A DNA stretch of 64,000 nt from Brachynemurus nebulosus (GCA_035578155.1 JAPWDM010000006.1:17438305-17502304), one strand, 5' to 3'. Positions 35,404 to 48,340 are shown, counted from the stretch's first letter. Made by a program: numbers and translations. The notes: a model not told the origin generated them from the letters alone.

Positions 35404-36523
35404 TGTTGAAGATTGGTTAAAAAATTCTGTTTGGTTTTTTGCTGGTCTTAATATTGAGGTTTATCGCCAAATAAAGTCAAATAATGAAATTACAAGTTTA
35501 TAAAAATGTTTATTTGAGTAGGAATTTAATTGAATTGTCACTGGATGACTGGTCTAGTACTTAACTCTCTCTAGAACCCTTTCTTGTGATTTCGACAAAG
35601 AGTAGGGGAAAGGTGACATGAAAAAGACATTTTGTTTTCAGGATTCCAGTAATTAAATGAAATAAGAAATTAAATAGTTACGAAGAGAATTAGAAACCTT
35701 TTTAGAAACCAGAAGAATAACCCTCATACTGAACAAATCTACCGATTATTTTAATCGATTAATTTTTATTCGATCATGTTTGTGGAAAAATTTTTCAAGC
35801 GGAAAAGAGAATAAAATATAAAAACTTAAGGCGATTTTTTCAAGGCTCAATAAAAAAAATGAAAAAAAAACGAAAATTCAAGGACGAGCGATTTAAATAT
35901 GCCTATAGAAAACATGCGATGTGCTGTTTAACATGATTTGGGAAACTTGCTCAGGAAGGAACTTAACTAAAAGTCGCTTCAGGGCGCAACATTTATAGTT
36001 ACGCCTCTACCAAGAACGTTTCCAAGGCAAATCTAGCTTTGTCTAATTCCAAATTACAACTATCTCACACGGTATTCTAACACCTCATCCAAATTCTTGT
36101 ATTTTAAACACCAAACTTTATAAACAACCGTATTTCAATGAAATTTTCAACAAAAATAATTACAAAATTACAACACAATACTACTAAAAACAATTGTAAA
36201 GTTTAAATTTTAAATTATCTTTATTAATCCCTGTCCCGCCTCCTCTCTCATTTCACATATATGTACATACATAAATGAGTGTTGCAATTAAACAGATAGA
36301 GATAGATAAAATCATTACATCTCACTCGTCAGAAAACTTTCTTATTGTTTGACACGATTTATTATCTCTTTCTCTGTAAGGCACACGTTACATGCAGTAA
36401 CATCTTGATTTCTTCTATTTTATTATGAGAACAACGTACCTACTTAGTTTAAGTTAGTATGCTAATTTGTTCTTTTCTAATGTTCAAATTAGTATCAGTA
36501 AGAATGTAGTAGGCAATTATTAT
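35404..36523. other. AT-rich stretch, nothing recognised
   Basis: It contains TAGGGGAAAGGTGACATG at 35603, similar to the ends of TA-flanked elements here, but with no partner. Confidence 0.4.
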
Positions 36524-36527
36524 TTAA

Positions 36528-38004
36528 GGGGATTCTCCTGTGTGATGTGTTAAAAATATTTTTTTTTTTATACCTAAAAACAATTCACTTTAAAAGACTT
36601 CCAAGAGGAAAAGAAAAGAGTGCTACTATATGGACTAGGCATCGTAGATTGATGGTAAGTTTTTCAAACTTTCCTCACATGTAGATGCACGGAGTGGACT
36701 AGAATCATCCAAAAATTCCGAGAATTTCTAATCATTTCGCAACGAAATATTCAAAAAAAAAAAAATAGCCACAAATGTGTACACATATGGAAAAATATTT
36801 CGCACCCCCCCCCGCGACCCCTTCCCTCTACTATTTCTAACTTTTATTTTATTTTATGTTATAAATATCGAATCCGTTCATCATTATTGATTATTTTCAG
36901 TTAGGTGTCAATTAAATGCGTAACAAACGACTTTAAACAGGTATATTTTTATATCGGCATCGAAGTTGACGACTTATAGTAGCTTCTGAACGGGCGCGTG
37001 ACTTGTGTGAGCGAGACATAGTGCAACGTGAGGAGCGCTCCGTGGAGCATCAGGCGAGTAAAGGATGGCTCTTTTGAATTCTTTGAATTGTGAATTAGCT
37101 TTGAATAGTGTTTAAATTTATTGAATTGACTTGTTGTTTGCTTAATAGTGTTCATTTTAATTACTGAAAATGGATGCGTTTCTGGAAAAGCATGCATAAC
37201 CGTTAACTTACCGACGACAGTTTTTTAAAACTCGGATTTACTGTTATTGAAAATAAGTCGCGGTAATTTGTTTTGAAATTTTATCAAACGAAAGTATGAA
37301 GCCATCACATTAATGTAACCGTTAATTAATCTTTTCTTTATTTAATATTATATATTGAACTAGAGTGGTTTTATTGATAAAGTAGCTGCGAAAAACACTG
37401 GCTTACAGATTAAAACGCCGTCTTTTTTTTTAGATAAGCCAATCAGCCAAAATCGTGGAGGAAATGAGCCCCTTTTCAAGGCGGGTGTCTTCGAACTGGT
37501 AACTTTAACTTCTAATGAAGATTTTTATTTGAAATTTATTTTACATTCTCTTCAGATAGTAATAAATAAATAATAAAGAACTCAAAGTTCTATCCAAGGG
37601 ACCAAACTAGAATGTCTATCAAACTGCTCCACTTGTCGCTAGTGGGTGACGTAAAATCTCCCCACTATTGTGTGTACGTACACACTGTTTGCAATGGTGT
37701 TGGTTTGGTGTTTTGTAGTAGTGTGCGTATTCACACACTACTACAAAACACCTATTATGGGACAGACCAACCTGTCCAATTCAAGTAACAATGTCTAACA
37801 ATGTATTACAATGCACTGTGTGTGTGTTCGGCGACGGACACCAACTGACTACATGTCCTAAGCCGTGTCGGGCACACTCTGGGCTCACCACTAGTTACAA
37901 TTTTCTACACTTACGCTAAGGACTTGGTTCTATCTTTTCATTGGTTGTCAAAAGAATTTCCCTAAAAGTGCTTAAAAAACAGGCCGTCAAACGGGAGAAC
38001 CCTC
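36528..38004. mobile_element. Candidate TTAA-flanked element
   Basis: The left end GGGGATTCTCCTGTGTG matches the inverted right end GAGGGTTCTCCCGTTTG at most positions. TTAA lies outside both (36524-36527 and 38005-38008). The TTAA could equally be a TA duplication within T-TA-A. GC-rich patches at about 36990-37060 and the hairpin at 37707-37752 lie inside. No transposase was found. The match is short, so confidence is moderate. Confidence 0.4.
37707..37752. repeat. Perfect 19-bp hairpin
   Basis: GGTGTTTTGTAGTAGTGTG pairs perfectly with 37734-37752, with a loop of about 8 nt. Such a stem resembles a fresh inverted duplication. Confidence 0.7.
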
Positions 38005-38906
38005 TTAAGAACAATGTAAGGGAGTGATGAACGTACCTATCACAAAACCACTCGACGCTGTGACGTATGTAGGTATAGTACGAAGTTTTACATATGAACA
38101 TATTATTATGTCATCTTTAAAATTATTATAATTACATTTTGTTCTAATATTGCAAATATGTTGCCTAGCTGGCATAAGTAAGTAGGTAGCGAAGTAAGTA
38201 AATTATAAATAATTTAATTGAAATTTTAGTGTATCATTCGCGGTACATAGAGAATTATTATTTAAATATTTTACATGTAAATTTATTTTAATGGTTACAC
38301 TGTTACAGAAATAGGAATGAAATGGGAACGCTTATGCAAACAAGTTTAACTTTCCCCTCCAACTAGTATAGTTTTTTTCCAAAAAGGCTCGAAAAGTACT
38401 GTTTTTAATTCTCGCCATTAAAAATTTCGTTTTAAGTAGTTTCTGCCAGACCTTTTTTTGGCAAAGTTTCAACCAATTCAATTTTGACGCTAGTACGTGT
38501 TTTATTGGATTGATTTACTTTTTACCTTGGACGTCTGCTCTTATAGTAACTGTCCCAAAACTGCTGGTACCTATGGTGAAGCTTATATAATATGCCGTTT
38601 TTGTACGCTGCGCTGTTTAGAATAAGGTGAACTAATTATAATTAAATTTGGTACATACCTCAATACTTCAAAAGAAGTCACTACTTTTCACTACTTTCAC
38701 TAACAATAAATAAAAGTAAAGAAGGGTTAAAACCACCCTCATTCACCGATAAATTTGTTCAAAGTTTTCTTAAGGATGATAATATAACTCGAACGGGGAG
38801 CACTTATTCAATACCTTAATTTTTTGACTTGCAAAAACACCCTATTCCACATAGTTTCGAGAGAAGAAAAATGTTTACTGTTAGTATGTGCAAGTATTCA
38901 AGGGGC

Positions 38907-38963
38907 CGGGCCTCTCATAGTCAGGGCAGTAGTATGGGGGTTCGAATCTCCCAGGAGGCCCGA
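38907..38963 (+). repeat. Degenerate tRNA-like sequence lacking an arm
   Basis: GGGCCTC and GAGGCCC could form a 7-bp acceptor stem, and GGGGGTTCGAATCTCCC forms a T arm with a good B box. Only about 21 nt separate the acceptor from the T arm, too few for both D and anticodon arms. It is probably the head of a decayed SINE. Confidence 0.35.
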
Positions 38964-39830
38964 AGTCACTGGTAAAGGATCCGGGCAAAAGTGTAAAAGT
39001 GATTTTTTTCGAGTTCGACCGTATTTGTGAGAGAAAACTTTTGAAAACTTTTATTACAGTCAAACCGTTGATTTAATCGAAAAATTGTTCAAATAAGAGT
39101 TGTAGATATCGATGGGGGTAACCGATTGCTATAGTCGGGAGCTTTCTAGCTCTTATGGTATTCGAGCTACGATACAAACTTATAGATTTTTAAATGAAAC
39201 TATATATTAATTTTGTTTTTTACATTTTTTACAGTATTTTTATCAAAACAATTATGTGTAAATTACAAAGTTTTTTACATGCAAAATTGTGTAATTTACC
39301 CGAAGTAAATTACACGCACAACTCTGGTTGTAATAGAAATGGCAATTCTCAAAAAAAAAAAACTCTCATGGTATATATATATATTTCAACTCATATAGTA
39401 TTTAGTATCAACTTCTTTCATGTTTATGTGTGCCAATATGTATAAAATATTTGGTTGAGTTTTTGCCTAATATTACCCTTCCCGTACCGCTCGCCATATG
39501 TAAATATACGTAAATATCCCACATACATACATGCATGTATTCGCCAGGCTACGAAAAATATCTAAATTCTATTCACAAACATATAAAATAAACAAATAAA
39601 CAAACATTTTATACATATATGGCGAAGTATAAACATTATATTATGATGGTTTTTGTTATTAAAAAGTTTTGTTTGATTAATTAAATATTAAAATTTTATA
39701 AAATTTGTTTATTTTCAACTTTTATGTATCTCAAGATAAATAAATTAAATACTGAATTGTTGATGGTTTACTTCGTGTGGTTTTAATAATATATCCCATT
39801 TCCATTAATATACTCTACTACTCGGTTTTT

Positions 39831-39870
39831 AAAAAAAAAAAAAAAAAAGAAAAGAAAAAAGAAAAAAAAC
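39831..39870. repeat. Poly-A run with scattered G
   Basis: A 40-bp A-rich tract. It could be the tail of a retroposon, but no body was recognised upstream. Confidence 0.6.
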
Positions 39871-40212
39871 AGCTATTTAGAATGGAAAAATAAAGTTTAA
39901 TCAGTTTTAATATAGGTACTCGGCTATTTTTAGAATGTTTAACACTTGATATTGTCAAGTTTTGTTGAGCATTTTGGATGTAATACTTTTTGCGATGTGT
40001 TAATAAACTTACTTTATCTGGCTGGGGATAGACATACGTCCTTACTCGAACACAACGAAAATTTTTATTGTGGTTAAAAGCCGTTTTTTTCTAGGCTTTA
40101 GGACTCAGAGCAACTTTAGAGTATAGTATGATAAAAGGACCAACACGATTGAAACAATATTGATATTAAAACGCTTCGATTAATAGTCTAACGAAATTGA
40201 TATCATATAGTG

Positions 40213-40371
40213 CACTGGTTCTCAAATTCGTCGGCCCTTTGGCACTTAAAAATTTCAGAGAACCCTCGATATATATAGAAATTGGCCGGAAATGTATAGA
40301 AAACGGGTATGTAATCTGTAATTAATTGTTTCTGCAACTCCCCAAATAGTTTCCCAATTTGAGAATCACTG
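40213..40371. mobile_element. 159-bp hAT MITE
   Basis: It begins CACTGGTTCTCAAATTCG and ends with the complement of CAGTGATTCTCAAATTGGG, close to the CAGTGGTTCTCAAA ends common in hAT elements. The 8-bp flanks ATATAGTG (40205-40212) and ATTGAGTG (40372-40379) agree at 6 of 8 positions, as expected of an old insertion. Confidence 0.7.
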
Positions 40372-40379
40372 ATTGAGTG

Positions 40380-42093
40380 CAGGAAAAAAAATTGTAGCAA
40401 TCGAATCAATAACAATATCGATCTCGAAACAATAGAACTACGCTAAAAAAATTTTAACTTAGCAGAATTCTTGCAAAAAGTATAATCTTAGGTATATAAT
40501 CTTAGGTATTTGAACGAATTTGGACATATTGTTTGCCAATATGCCAGATAACAATTTTTAAAATTACTTCTTTAATGGAATTACACCCAAAACATACCTG
40601 AGACCAACACTTAATATAATTATGAATACCATCTGTTAAAGTATATAAATAATAAAAACTTAAAAAAAAATTTAGTCTTTAACAACGACTAAAAAATAAA
40701 ACCAATAAATACTGAAGATTAGCTAGAACTCTAGAAGTCCGTTTTGTATAAGCAACTTATTTTTTAATTATAAAATTAACCTTCCCAAAGAAATGAAAGA
40801 GAGTTCGGAAATTCACAATTACCTAACCAATTTTAATTTGCGATAAGAAATTGTTAGACATTTTACGATTTAGTAGTTACTTACATTAGCCTCTTACGCG
40901 CCAGTCAATTTCAAAACTGCCGAAAATCACTTCAAAAAGTTTACCTAACTATTTTTTTACTGTAAAAGAAATTATTTTGGTATAAGTATTAACAGCATAG
41001 AGTTCTTAAGTATGGCCTGGCAAATTTCTGAATATTATATCTCAAAATTTTGAAAGGAAAATCCATTATAGTCAAAAATAGGGACTCATTTAAAAAAATC
41101 AAATGTAGGTACTTGTATCACATTTTAGTAAATTTTGTCTATATATTACATTCATTAATAATAAAAGGCCGAGTTGAAGAAGTAAATTTGTAATTAATCT
41201 ATCTATGTCTTTTTTTTATTAATTAATGTTAACTAATTGACGGTCATTGAGGCTGTAAGACATTAGTTATCAAAACTGAAGGTAAGTATATCAGTTGATC
41301 ATTTCGTCATAATTCTTCATGACCGCCATCGTGTTAATTATACGATGTGTAGCATGTGTGGTCATTACAGCTATCGGAAGTTAAGGAAATTATATTTGAA
41401 TTTTTTTTTGCGAAATTTTGTTTCATAGTTTCATAGTTTGTTTCATAGTAATTCTTCTACACCTGTATATTTACAACAAAAATATATACGATTTATATTT
41501 CCTCTATTTTTTATTTCTCTGTTAGAAAAATACAAATTTTATAGTAAAATATTATTATAATGCTTTTCATATTTTTCTTGTATGATGGAAACTTTCAGAA
41601 ACGAATCCTCGAACTTTCTTTTAATATTTCAAAATTTTAAAAGAGTCTATACACTCTATATTGTATTGTTATTGTGAATAAAAATAAGTATAGTATAGAC
41701 ACCATGCTGTGCTATAATAAATATACACGGTGCTCCATAAAAATATATAGTAAGAATCTTAATTTTATTGTCGTCACCAATTTCTTCGAATCCACAGAAT
41801 ATTATAGAAGCAGTGTACATATAAAAATCTGTCGTTCGTAAGGTGCAATATTGTGTCAATTTACATCGCTTCTGATTTAGTTTATTACTGTTCGTCATAG
41901 GATTCAAGTCGTAACTAGTATCATTGTTTCTTTAATTAAACAGGAAAAAATATGAAGTGTGTCGTGGTTTACGTGTGAAAATTCTATTGAACCAAAAAAA
42001 ATTCTCAAAATACAGGGATATCTTTCTTAAAATAAATAAATTTATTTTCAATTATTGGTTGTTCTAGTTAGATAGGTCGGCCATGACAGTATA
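40380..42093. other. AT-rich stretch, nothing recognised
   Basis: It has short local duplications (near 40490 and 41420-41450) and an unrecognised 83-codon frame at 41656-41907. Confidence 0.45.
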
Positions 42094-42620
42094 TCTATGC
42101 ATATAATAAAACTGTAACGAGACCCTCTCTGTACATGGAATATTTTTTAAAAATTGTACTGGTACAAAACAGCGATTTTTAAAATTTTTGTCAGTCTGTC
42201 TGTCTGTCTGTTCACGCATCACGTAAAAACTACTGGACGGATTTTAATGAAATTTGGTGTAATGATAACTTATTACCTGGGTTAATATCTAAGATACTTT
42301 CTATTCCGGGAAAATGTCTCATTCCCACGGGAAAATGGAAAAACAATTTTGAGCATGCGCACACATTACGTAAATTTACATATTTCATACTTTCATAACT
42401 ATAGTAACAAAATGTAATGTAAATAAATTGAATATTGTAGTTTCGAAATTTTACTGAATTTTAAATAAAAAAAAAATGTTGCTAATTGTGTACCGAAAAA
42501 TACAATAAATACACAATTGTCAATTGTAGACAATTTAATGCATTTTGTGTTGCAAGAAACTACAAATTGGAAAAGAAACTACTCAACGTGTCGCGTGAAC
42601 AACGTTACGGGTACGGCTAG
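42094..42620 (+). mobile_element. Non-autonomous Helitron
   Basis: It begins TCTATGCATATAATAAAACT and ends GGGTACGGCTAG, inserted between A (42093) and T (42621) as Helitrons do. The interior has (GTCT)n followed by CTACTGGACGGATTTTAATG and AAATTTGGT, which occur in many insect Helitron-like elements. No Rep/helicase is present. The expected 3' hairpin is weak (CGTGAACAACG region). Confidence 0.75.
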
Positions 42621-42621
42621 T

Positions 42622-43953
42622 AATATATATATGCAAGATGCGTAGTCATACATCAACATATTCGCATGTTTGTGTAGATACAATTGATGTGTTTTGTTGT
42701 ATGAATCATAATCGTTTGGTAGGGGTAGCGGTGTCCACGTCATTTGCCGGTGACAGTGGCACCGTACTTATGAAATAGGAAATTTAGATATTGTATATCT
42801 ATGTTCGAAACTAATAAACGTAGGATCGCCATAGAATATTTCCAAATTTCAAAAATCATTTTAATAAATTGTATGTAAAAGGCATTTACCACTTACCGTA
42901 ACAATATAAACGAGTCATGAAGAAACAATTAATTCTATCTTCTCGGACGATTTCATACCCTTGTTGAGGATGAATTTACCCACAACACCCTGTACAAACT
43001 GTACTGTTGCTAGTTCTGCACATGTTTAGTACACATGTTTAAAGTTCTAGTCATGACATGTGTCATGTATTGTAGAGAAAAAAAAAATATAAAATAAATA
43101 TCACTACGAAGAAAATATATATTACGTGAATACATAAAGACTTTCATATTTATTTCGAAAGTTACATATAACAGATCATCATAGCTTTGACGTAATCAAA
43201 TACATAATACATGTACATATTTACGTGTACATGTCATAACAATACATACCTACTGATATTTTTACCTACAAAATCGAATATTTAAGAATGTTAAGAACTA
43301 TAAGATAGACGCAGAAAAAAACATTCCTACTTTGTTATATGAAATTATTCGGTTTTTTATTCTTACAAATTCTTTAAAAAAAAAAAGCATGGACAAATGT
43401 AATGAAATTATTAGGATCCCTCAGAGGTGTTACTACTTCGGAACCTAAAAAATAGTCTCCTAAAATGAAAATAGCTTTTATATTCACAATAATTAATACT
43501 CGTATGTATTAAGGGATAAAAATACATCTAAAAATTGGGCTAACAATTGTATGATAAAGTCAACAAACAAACTTTTATTTTTAATTATATGTTTTAAAAC
43601 TGTAAGATATGGTTAGTTACGTTGATAAAAATGTCATTTTAAAATGAAAAAAGTTTTACATATCCGGATTATATTATAATTAACTATTAAATACACAGTA
43701 ACTTACACATATCTATGTACAAAAAAGGATAACTTTGCGTTTAAACAGCGCAAATGAAAACTTTTAAGTACCTCGTCAGAGGTACTTAACAGCACTTAAC
43801 GTCCCACAACAGACGTGGCGCTAGACTAAAATGGGAAGTGGACAAGATGATTTGATGATGACCAGCAAAAAAAACTTCTCCGCAGCCGCTTTCATAACTT
43901 TTGCAAGGCCCCCTTTCTCTGGTTTTTCCAACAAATTTCCCCCTTAAGATTCC
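42622..43953. other. AT-rich stretch, nothing recognised
   Basis: It has one short palindrome, AAGTACCTC/GAGGTACTT at 43767-43789. No gene is supported. Confidence 0.45.
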
Positions 43954-43961
43954 GTCACAAG

Positions 43962-44173
43962 CAGGGCTGGATTACCCAATAGGGGGGGGGGGCAAGTTTT
44001 TAAGGGCGGAAGATTTTTAGAACAGAGCGGCGAAAGTTGTATTTATTTGTAGTTTTATTTTTGTTCGTCAACTTTTAAGCGAAAGTCGAAGAAAAGTAGG
44101 AAAAGTTACGATTTTCTTGTTTTTGAGCAAAAGGTAAGGGCGGCATTTTTCACTTAGGGTTAAGCCGGCTCTG
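43962..44173. mobile_element. 212-bp hAT MITE
   Basis: It begins CAGGGCTGGATTACCC and ends with the complement of CAGAGCCGGCTTAACCC. The 8-bp flanks GTCACAAG and GTGACAAG differ at one position. The 116-codon minus-strand frame that overlaps it is accidental. Confidence 0.8.
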
Positions 44174-44181
44174 GTGACAAG

Positions 44182-44710
44182 TAAAAAAAGTCGCAGATGT
44201 GAACCGACAGCAACCAAAATCAAGTTCCTTACATATGCGAAGCCCCGCCGCGAAGCTGGTGAAGGCGCGAGGCTATATAGGCAGTCACCCACTTCGCTCA
44301 CACTTTGCATCGCCTCTGTACCACAATAAGCCACGTATGGGATAAAAATAAAAATAGGGGAAACCTGTACAAAATCGTATACCGGGGTAAAAGAGTATAG
44401 TAGGTCTATTTTTCTCATTAATTAAAATTTCCGGAACGCAAGCCGCTCAACAGCGTCCACTAATGAGAGCTATTTGTCAACAAACACTTGTAGTGACAAG
44501 CACGAATGTTTTCAAAATATTTCATTTTTCTATTTTTGGTAGACTTGATCTTATTTTTGTGAAAATTCAAGTAAAAATAGTCAAGTTTATGTGTACCTTA
44601 AGCTAGTCTCCAATCAGTTAGGTTAAAGTGTGTGTATTTACTCGTAATTTACAATATTTGTACCAGCGAAATCGATTTGCATATGTAGAAGTGAGTTATA
44701 TGTTTATGCA
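44182..44710. other. Stretch, nothing recognised
   Basis: It contains a GC-richer patch at 44230-44330 and TAGGGGAAACCTG at 44357, similar to TA-element ends but without a partner. Confidence 0.4.
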
Positions 44711-44712
44711 TA

Positions 44713-45281
44713 AGTCTCCGGGTCAAAACCGCACGAGGTAAAACCGGTCTATATACAATTTTGGCTTGGATTTATAAATATGAACCAAACTGATTTTTTA
44801 CTATTAGTTGCAAAAAAGATGCTACGTAATCATAAAAGAGCTACTACTAGTAAAAAATATTGGAATAATATGAGAAAAACCATTGCAGCGGTATTTGACG
44901 GAACCATGCGGTACTTCAAAACTGCTGGAACATGTCAGGTATCAAAATCAACATTATACAAGATTGAGTTAGCAAATTCAAACAAAAAAATGATTTGGGT
45001 TCTTCAACACGCAAAGGTTTAAGAGAATTTAAATCGATTTTTTCGGTCTTAAATATAGTATACGGTTTTGTCCATGTGTCGGGGTAAAACCGTAATAAAT
45101 AGTGATTTAAATTTTTATGTTTTTTTTTTTTTTAATATTGTGATTATCCAAAATATGTTGCCGTGATTATGTTCCTTATGAAATTGACCAATTATAAACG
45201 TTAGTTTCACACAGTTATGCTCTAAAATGAATGATCTACAGCCCTAAGTCCTTAGCTATACGGTTTTGACCCGGTCTCCCC
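44713..45281. mobile_element. pogo-type element remnant with word GGTAAAACCG
   Basis: The inverted ends share CCGGGTCAAAACCG; the right end reads TA-GGGGAGACCGGGTC inverted. It is flanked by TA at 44711-44712 and 45282-45283. GGTAAAACCG recurs at 44738 and 45082. It contains a fragment of a pogo-type DNA-binding domain, so it is a deletion derivative of a larger element. Confidence 0.7.
44780..45022 (+). pseudogene. pogo-type transposase N-terminal HTH fragment
   Basis: The frame starts ATG and encodes 80 residues. Residues about 31-57 (MRKTIAAVFDGTMRYFKTAG, then VSKSTLYK) fit the psq/CENP-B N-terminal helix-turn-helix of pogo-type transposases, which typically show hydrophobic-Ala-Val, a Gly-x-Met turn, an Ala-Ala region and a Ser-Thr-Leu recognition helix. 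That domain binds the element's own terminal repeats. The frame ends after the HTH; the second HTH and the DDE catalytic domain are missing. It lies between inverted ends with TA duplications, so it is the leftover 5' coding part of an internally deleted transposon. The assignment is from motif memory. Confidence 0.6.
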
Positions 45282-45283
45282 TA

Positions 45284-45851
45284 TAATAGATTTTCTGTAC
45301 AAAATACTAATCAAAAATTAAAATTATAATAAATTCGTACGAATAGATTATAAGTATTGGCAAATTTTAAAGTGAAAATCTGCTAAAAATATTTCGGTGC
45401 GTTGACAGAGGCACAATTATTCTTGTCAGACTATAAATACGAATATACATAAGCACATATATGTTAATTAGTTTGCAGTTTTTATCCATTTCGTACATAT
45501 ATTGTACATATAGTGTTCCAATGTTTATCTTTCGGTTTTCATATACCTACTTTGTTATTAGGCACTATCTGTTATTTGACCATGAAAAGATTTCAAAATT
45601 AAAATGAAAACGGATCGTAGGTGGGTGATACACACACAAATCATATGCGAGAAGGGTGGATGTTAAACAAAATGTTAAAATTTAAACTAGATAGATACCG
45701 ATGTAGGTAATGTAAACCTTATCCACGTGCGAGCGTCTAAGTGTGTGTTAGGAGAGTAAAACTCCACATTGCCGTAGAGTAAAACGATTTGTGTGAGGGG
45801 CGTTCTTAAAACTACGATTACATTAGTCTACAAGGATAATCTCCCATACAC
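45284..45851. other. AT-rich stretch, nothing recognised
   Basis: Small repeats (AGAGTAAAAC twice near 45753 and 45777). No gene is supported. Confidence 0.45.
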
Positions 45852-46738
45852 AGAGAGAAAATTCATATAAAAATTACTGTGCTCAGCACTACAATCGACG
45901 TGTAAAAGGCGAACATATTCAATTTTGTACGGTAAAAATATAAAAATTATAATTAATCATAGAAAATTTAAAGGATAGAATATTCTTTCCGTAATATTAG
46001 CTCCGTAAAATTCTTAAAACAGCATAGTAAAAAGTACCATTGCCGACAGTTTAATTGTCAATATGCAACATAATTTATAAAAGCTTGTGGCGTTATCATT
46101 AATTATTTCTGTTTTGGATATAACTGCAGCTATTTTACTTTTCAGTACTTACCAAACTTGATTAAACGCCTCAAGCTTTTATAAATTATGTTGCATATTG
46201 CTTCGAACTTCACTGAGTAGTTATTTCATTTTTTTAGGCCATTTTTAAATAAAAGCTTTTTCTTAAAAAACATTTTTTTTACTTTATTTTATTTTCTACT
46301 CTTTAGTCTGATTACAATTAACTTAAAAAAAAGTAATGAAGTAATTTTTTTACCTATATTTTAATCGGTTAATTTACCCTAATCAGACATAACTATGCAA
46401 AAAAAAAATTGCAATGTAAAATCAATGGACAATATTTAACAATTCGAAATGTCAAAAAGTTGCATAGGACTAAAAATCAACAATTTTGGTTTGAGGCAAT
46501 TTAGGGAAAAACTAATTATACAATATTGCATTGTCATCAAGGTTAGAAACGTATGCAAAATTTGAAACCTCTAGCTCAATTAGAACCTGGCTAAATTTTG
46601 ATTCCAATATTTGATCTAAACCAACATACTAATATATCAAGTTAAATAAAAGCTTTTTAAAAGATCTGCTTATCGAGGTTGAAAGCCACTTTTTTGGACG
46701 TTTAATCTTAGCTTACCCGCTTTGAGCTACTCTCCAAA
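45852..46738. repeat. Patchwork of four repeat segments
   Basis: 45852-46055 matches 18676-18886 (inverted). 46057-46270 is a foldback matching 22370-22620. 46380-46660 matches 22690-22975. 46661-46738 matches the right end of the TA element at 57510-57583. Each piece stops abruptly where the next begins. It is either a composite family or a stack of truncated insertions. Confidence 0.7.
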
Positions 46739-47454
46739 CTGGTAAAACCCTAATTAAAAAAATAAAAATCTATATTAAACACCGGGATAAAACATTGTAC
46801 TTTGGCTAAATTGATCTTGCCTAGTACCAACAAATGTAATTACAAATAACACTGGAAAAACAGACCCTCTCTATAGTCAAGTTGCAATAACCGCAGTATT
46901 AATAAATTCTTTACACAGGGCCAATTATACGCGACACTGGTGGCTACGATTATATTTATATATGTTTTATTAACTCAATAATCTAATAGTCTTGTCTCAA
47001 ATTCAAAAGTTAATAACAAAAACGTGACATTGTAATAATTTGTAAGCTTAAGCATTATACTCAATTTTATACAGAGTTAGGTACAATATACATAGTGGTG
47101 GAGTTAGAGCTATATAGTTCAGTATATAATAATAATCTGGCTGTATAGGTACCTATATATGAATATGGGGTAGAAACCGTATAACGAAAAGATACATATA
47201 AAATGGATATTAATATGACTTTCATAAAATCAAACTTACTGTGGAGCTAATCGTATATTAAGATAACGAAAATATTGGTAGTATGCGTTTTCTAATGTAT
47301 AGTATTACACTTATATGTACTATATACCCTATTAACTAGAGAAAATATTATTATGTATGAATTCGAAGGAACTTGTTTAGTGTATAGGTACAGGCGATCT
47401 ATACATTTAATATTATTTCTCGAATTTTCGATTGTCGATTTTTCGGGGATCGAT
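46739..47454. other. AT-rich stretch, nothing recognised
   Basis: Contains TATAGGTACCTATATAT-type runs near 47145. No gene was recognised. Confidence 0.45.
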
Positions 47455-47456
47455 TA

Positions 47457-48340
47457 GGGTGAATGCGGGAGAGATGCCGCACATTTTGAAAACACTTGAT
47501 AATTCTGAAAGTAGGCATTTAATTGATTTGAAATTTGGTACACAATAAATGTAAACATTGTTCTTTAAAATTATTTATAAATAATTTTAAATTTGGGTCA
47601 TAAAGAATTCATAGTTAATATTTTTGTAGAGCCTGCAAAGCGGCGTCTCTCCCACACCTATGGGAGAGATGCCGCCTCAAGGGAAGAGGGACGCCGCATA
47701 GTTCATATTAAAAATTTTGCATTTTGCCATATGTAACCATTTTTGGCACTTTATACATCTTAACCAGTCAAATTTTTTTTTGTTTCTGAGTACTTTTCTA
47801 AACATTCAATACACAGGCAATCATCATTATTTTCGTTATCTTCACTAATATAAGGGCTCTTCCTGATCCATTGATGGATCTCTTATATTTACGTGGCATA
47901 ATTTACAGTCCGAAAAAAAATTGCATAATTAAGGTATATAAGTCTATGTTTTTAATATGTAATATGATGCGGCATATCCCTTTTTGTTGGGATAGTTGCC
48001 GCATGTTGCTATAGCAAGCATAGTGCGGAATTCCAACCTAAAATTTTATACAGTACTTTTCAAATATATCTAAATTAATAACAAAACTCATTTTCATTCA
48101 AGCAATGAATTATACATTCTTAAATTCTAATGAATTAAATGCTTGATAAAATACTATGTTAAAAAACTTACTTTTCAATAATAAAAAGTTGGATAATTAC
48201 TAAACTGATGGACTAATCATAAATGTTACTATTTACAGCTTAAATAAGTAAGTTATTCTAAAGATATAATCCATTAATAGCGCTATCTGTCAAACAACGG
48301 ACGAACTATGGCTACTGTGGTGTCTCTTCCGCACTTACCC
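47457..48340. mobile_element. TA element with word GGGAGAGATGCCGC
   Basis: The left end GGGTGAATGCGGGAGAGATG and the inverted right end GGGTAAGTGCGGAAGAGACA are flanked by TA at 47455-47456 and 48341-48342. The word GGGAGAGATGCCGC and variants recur inside in both orientations at about 47642, 47665, 47690, 47966 and 47993. No transposase frame remains. The TA duplication supports Tc1/mariner. Confidence 0.75.

Larger units (their letters stand above)
38008..40212. other. AT-rich stretch
   Basis: Contains the tRNA-like scrap at 38907-38963 and a poly-A run at 39831-39870. No gene was recognised. Confidence 0.45.

Noticed and set aside
44068..44418. 116-codon minus-strand frame
   Set aside because: It runs across the right end of the hAT MITE at 43962-44173 and shows no domain.
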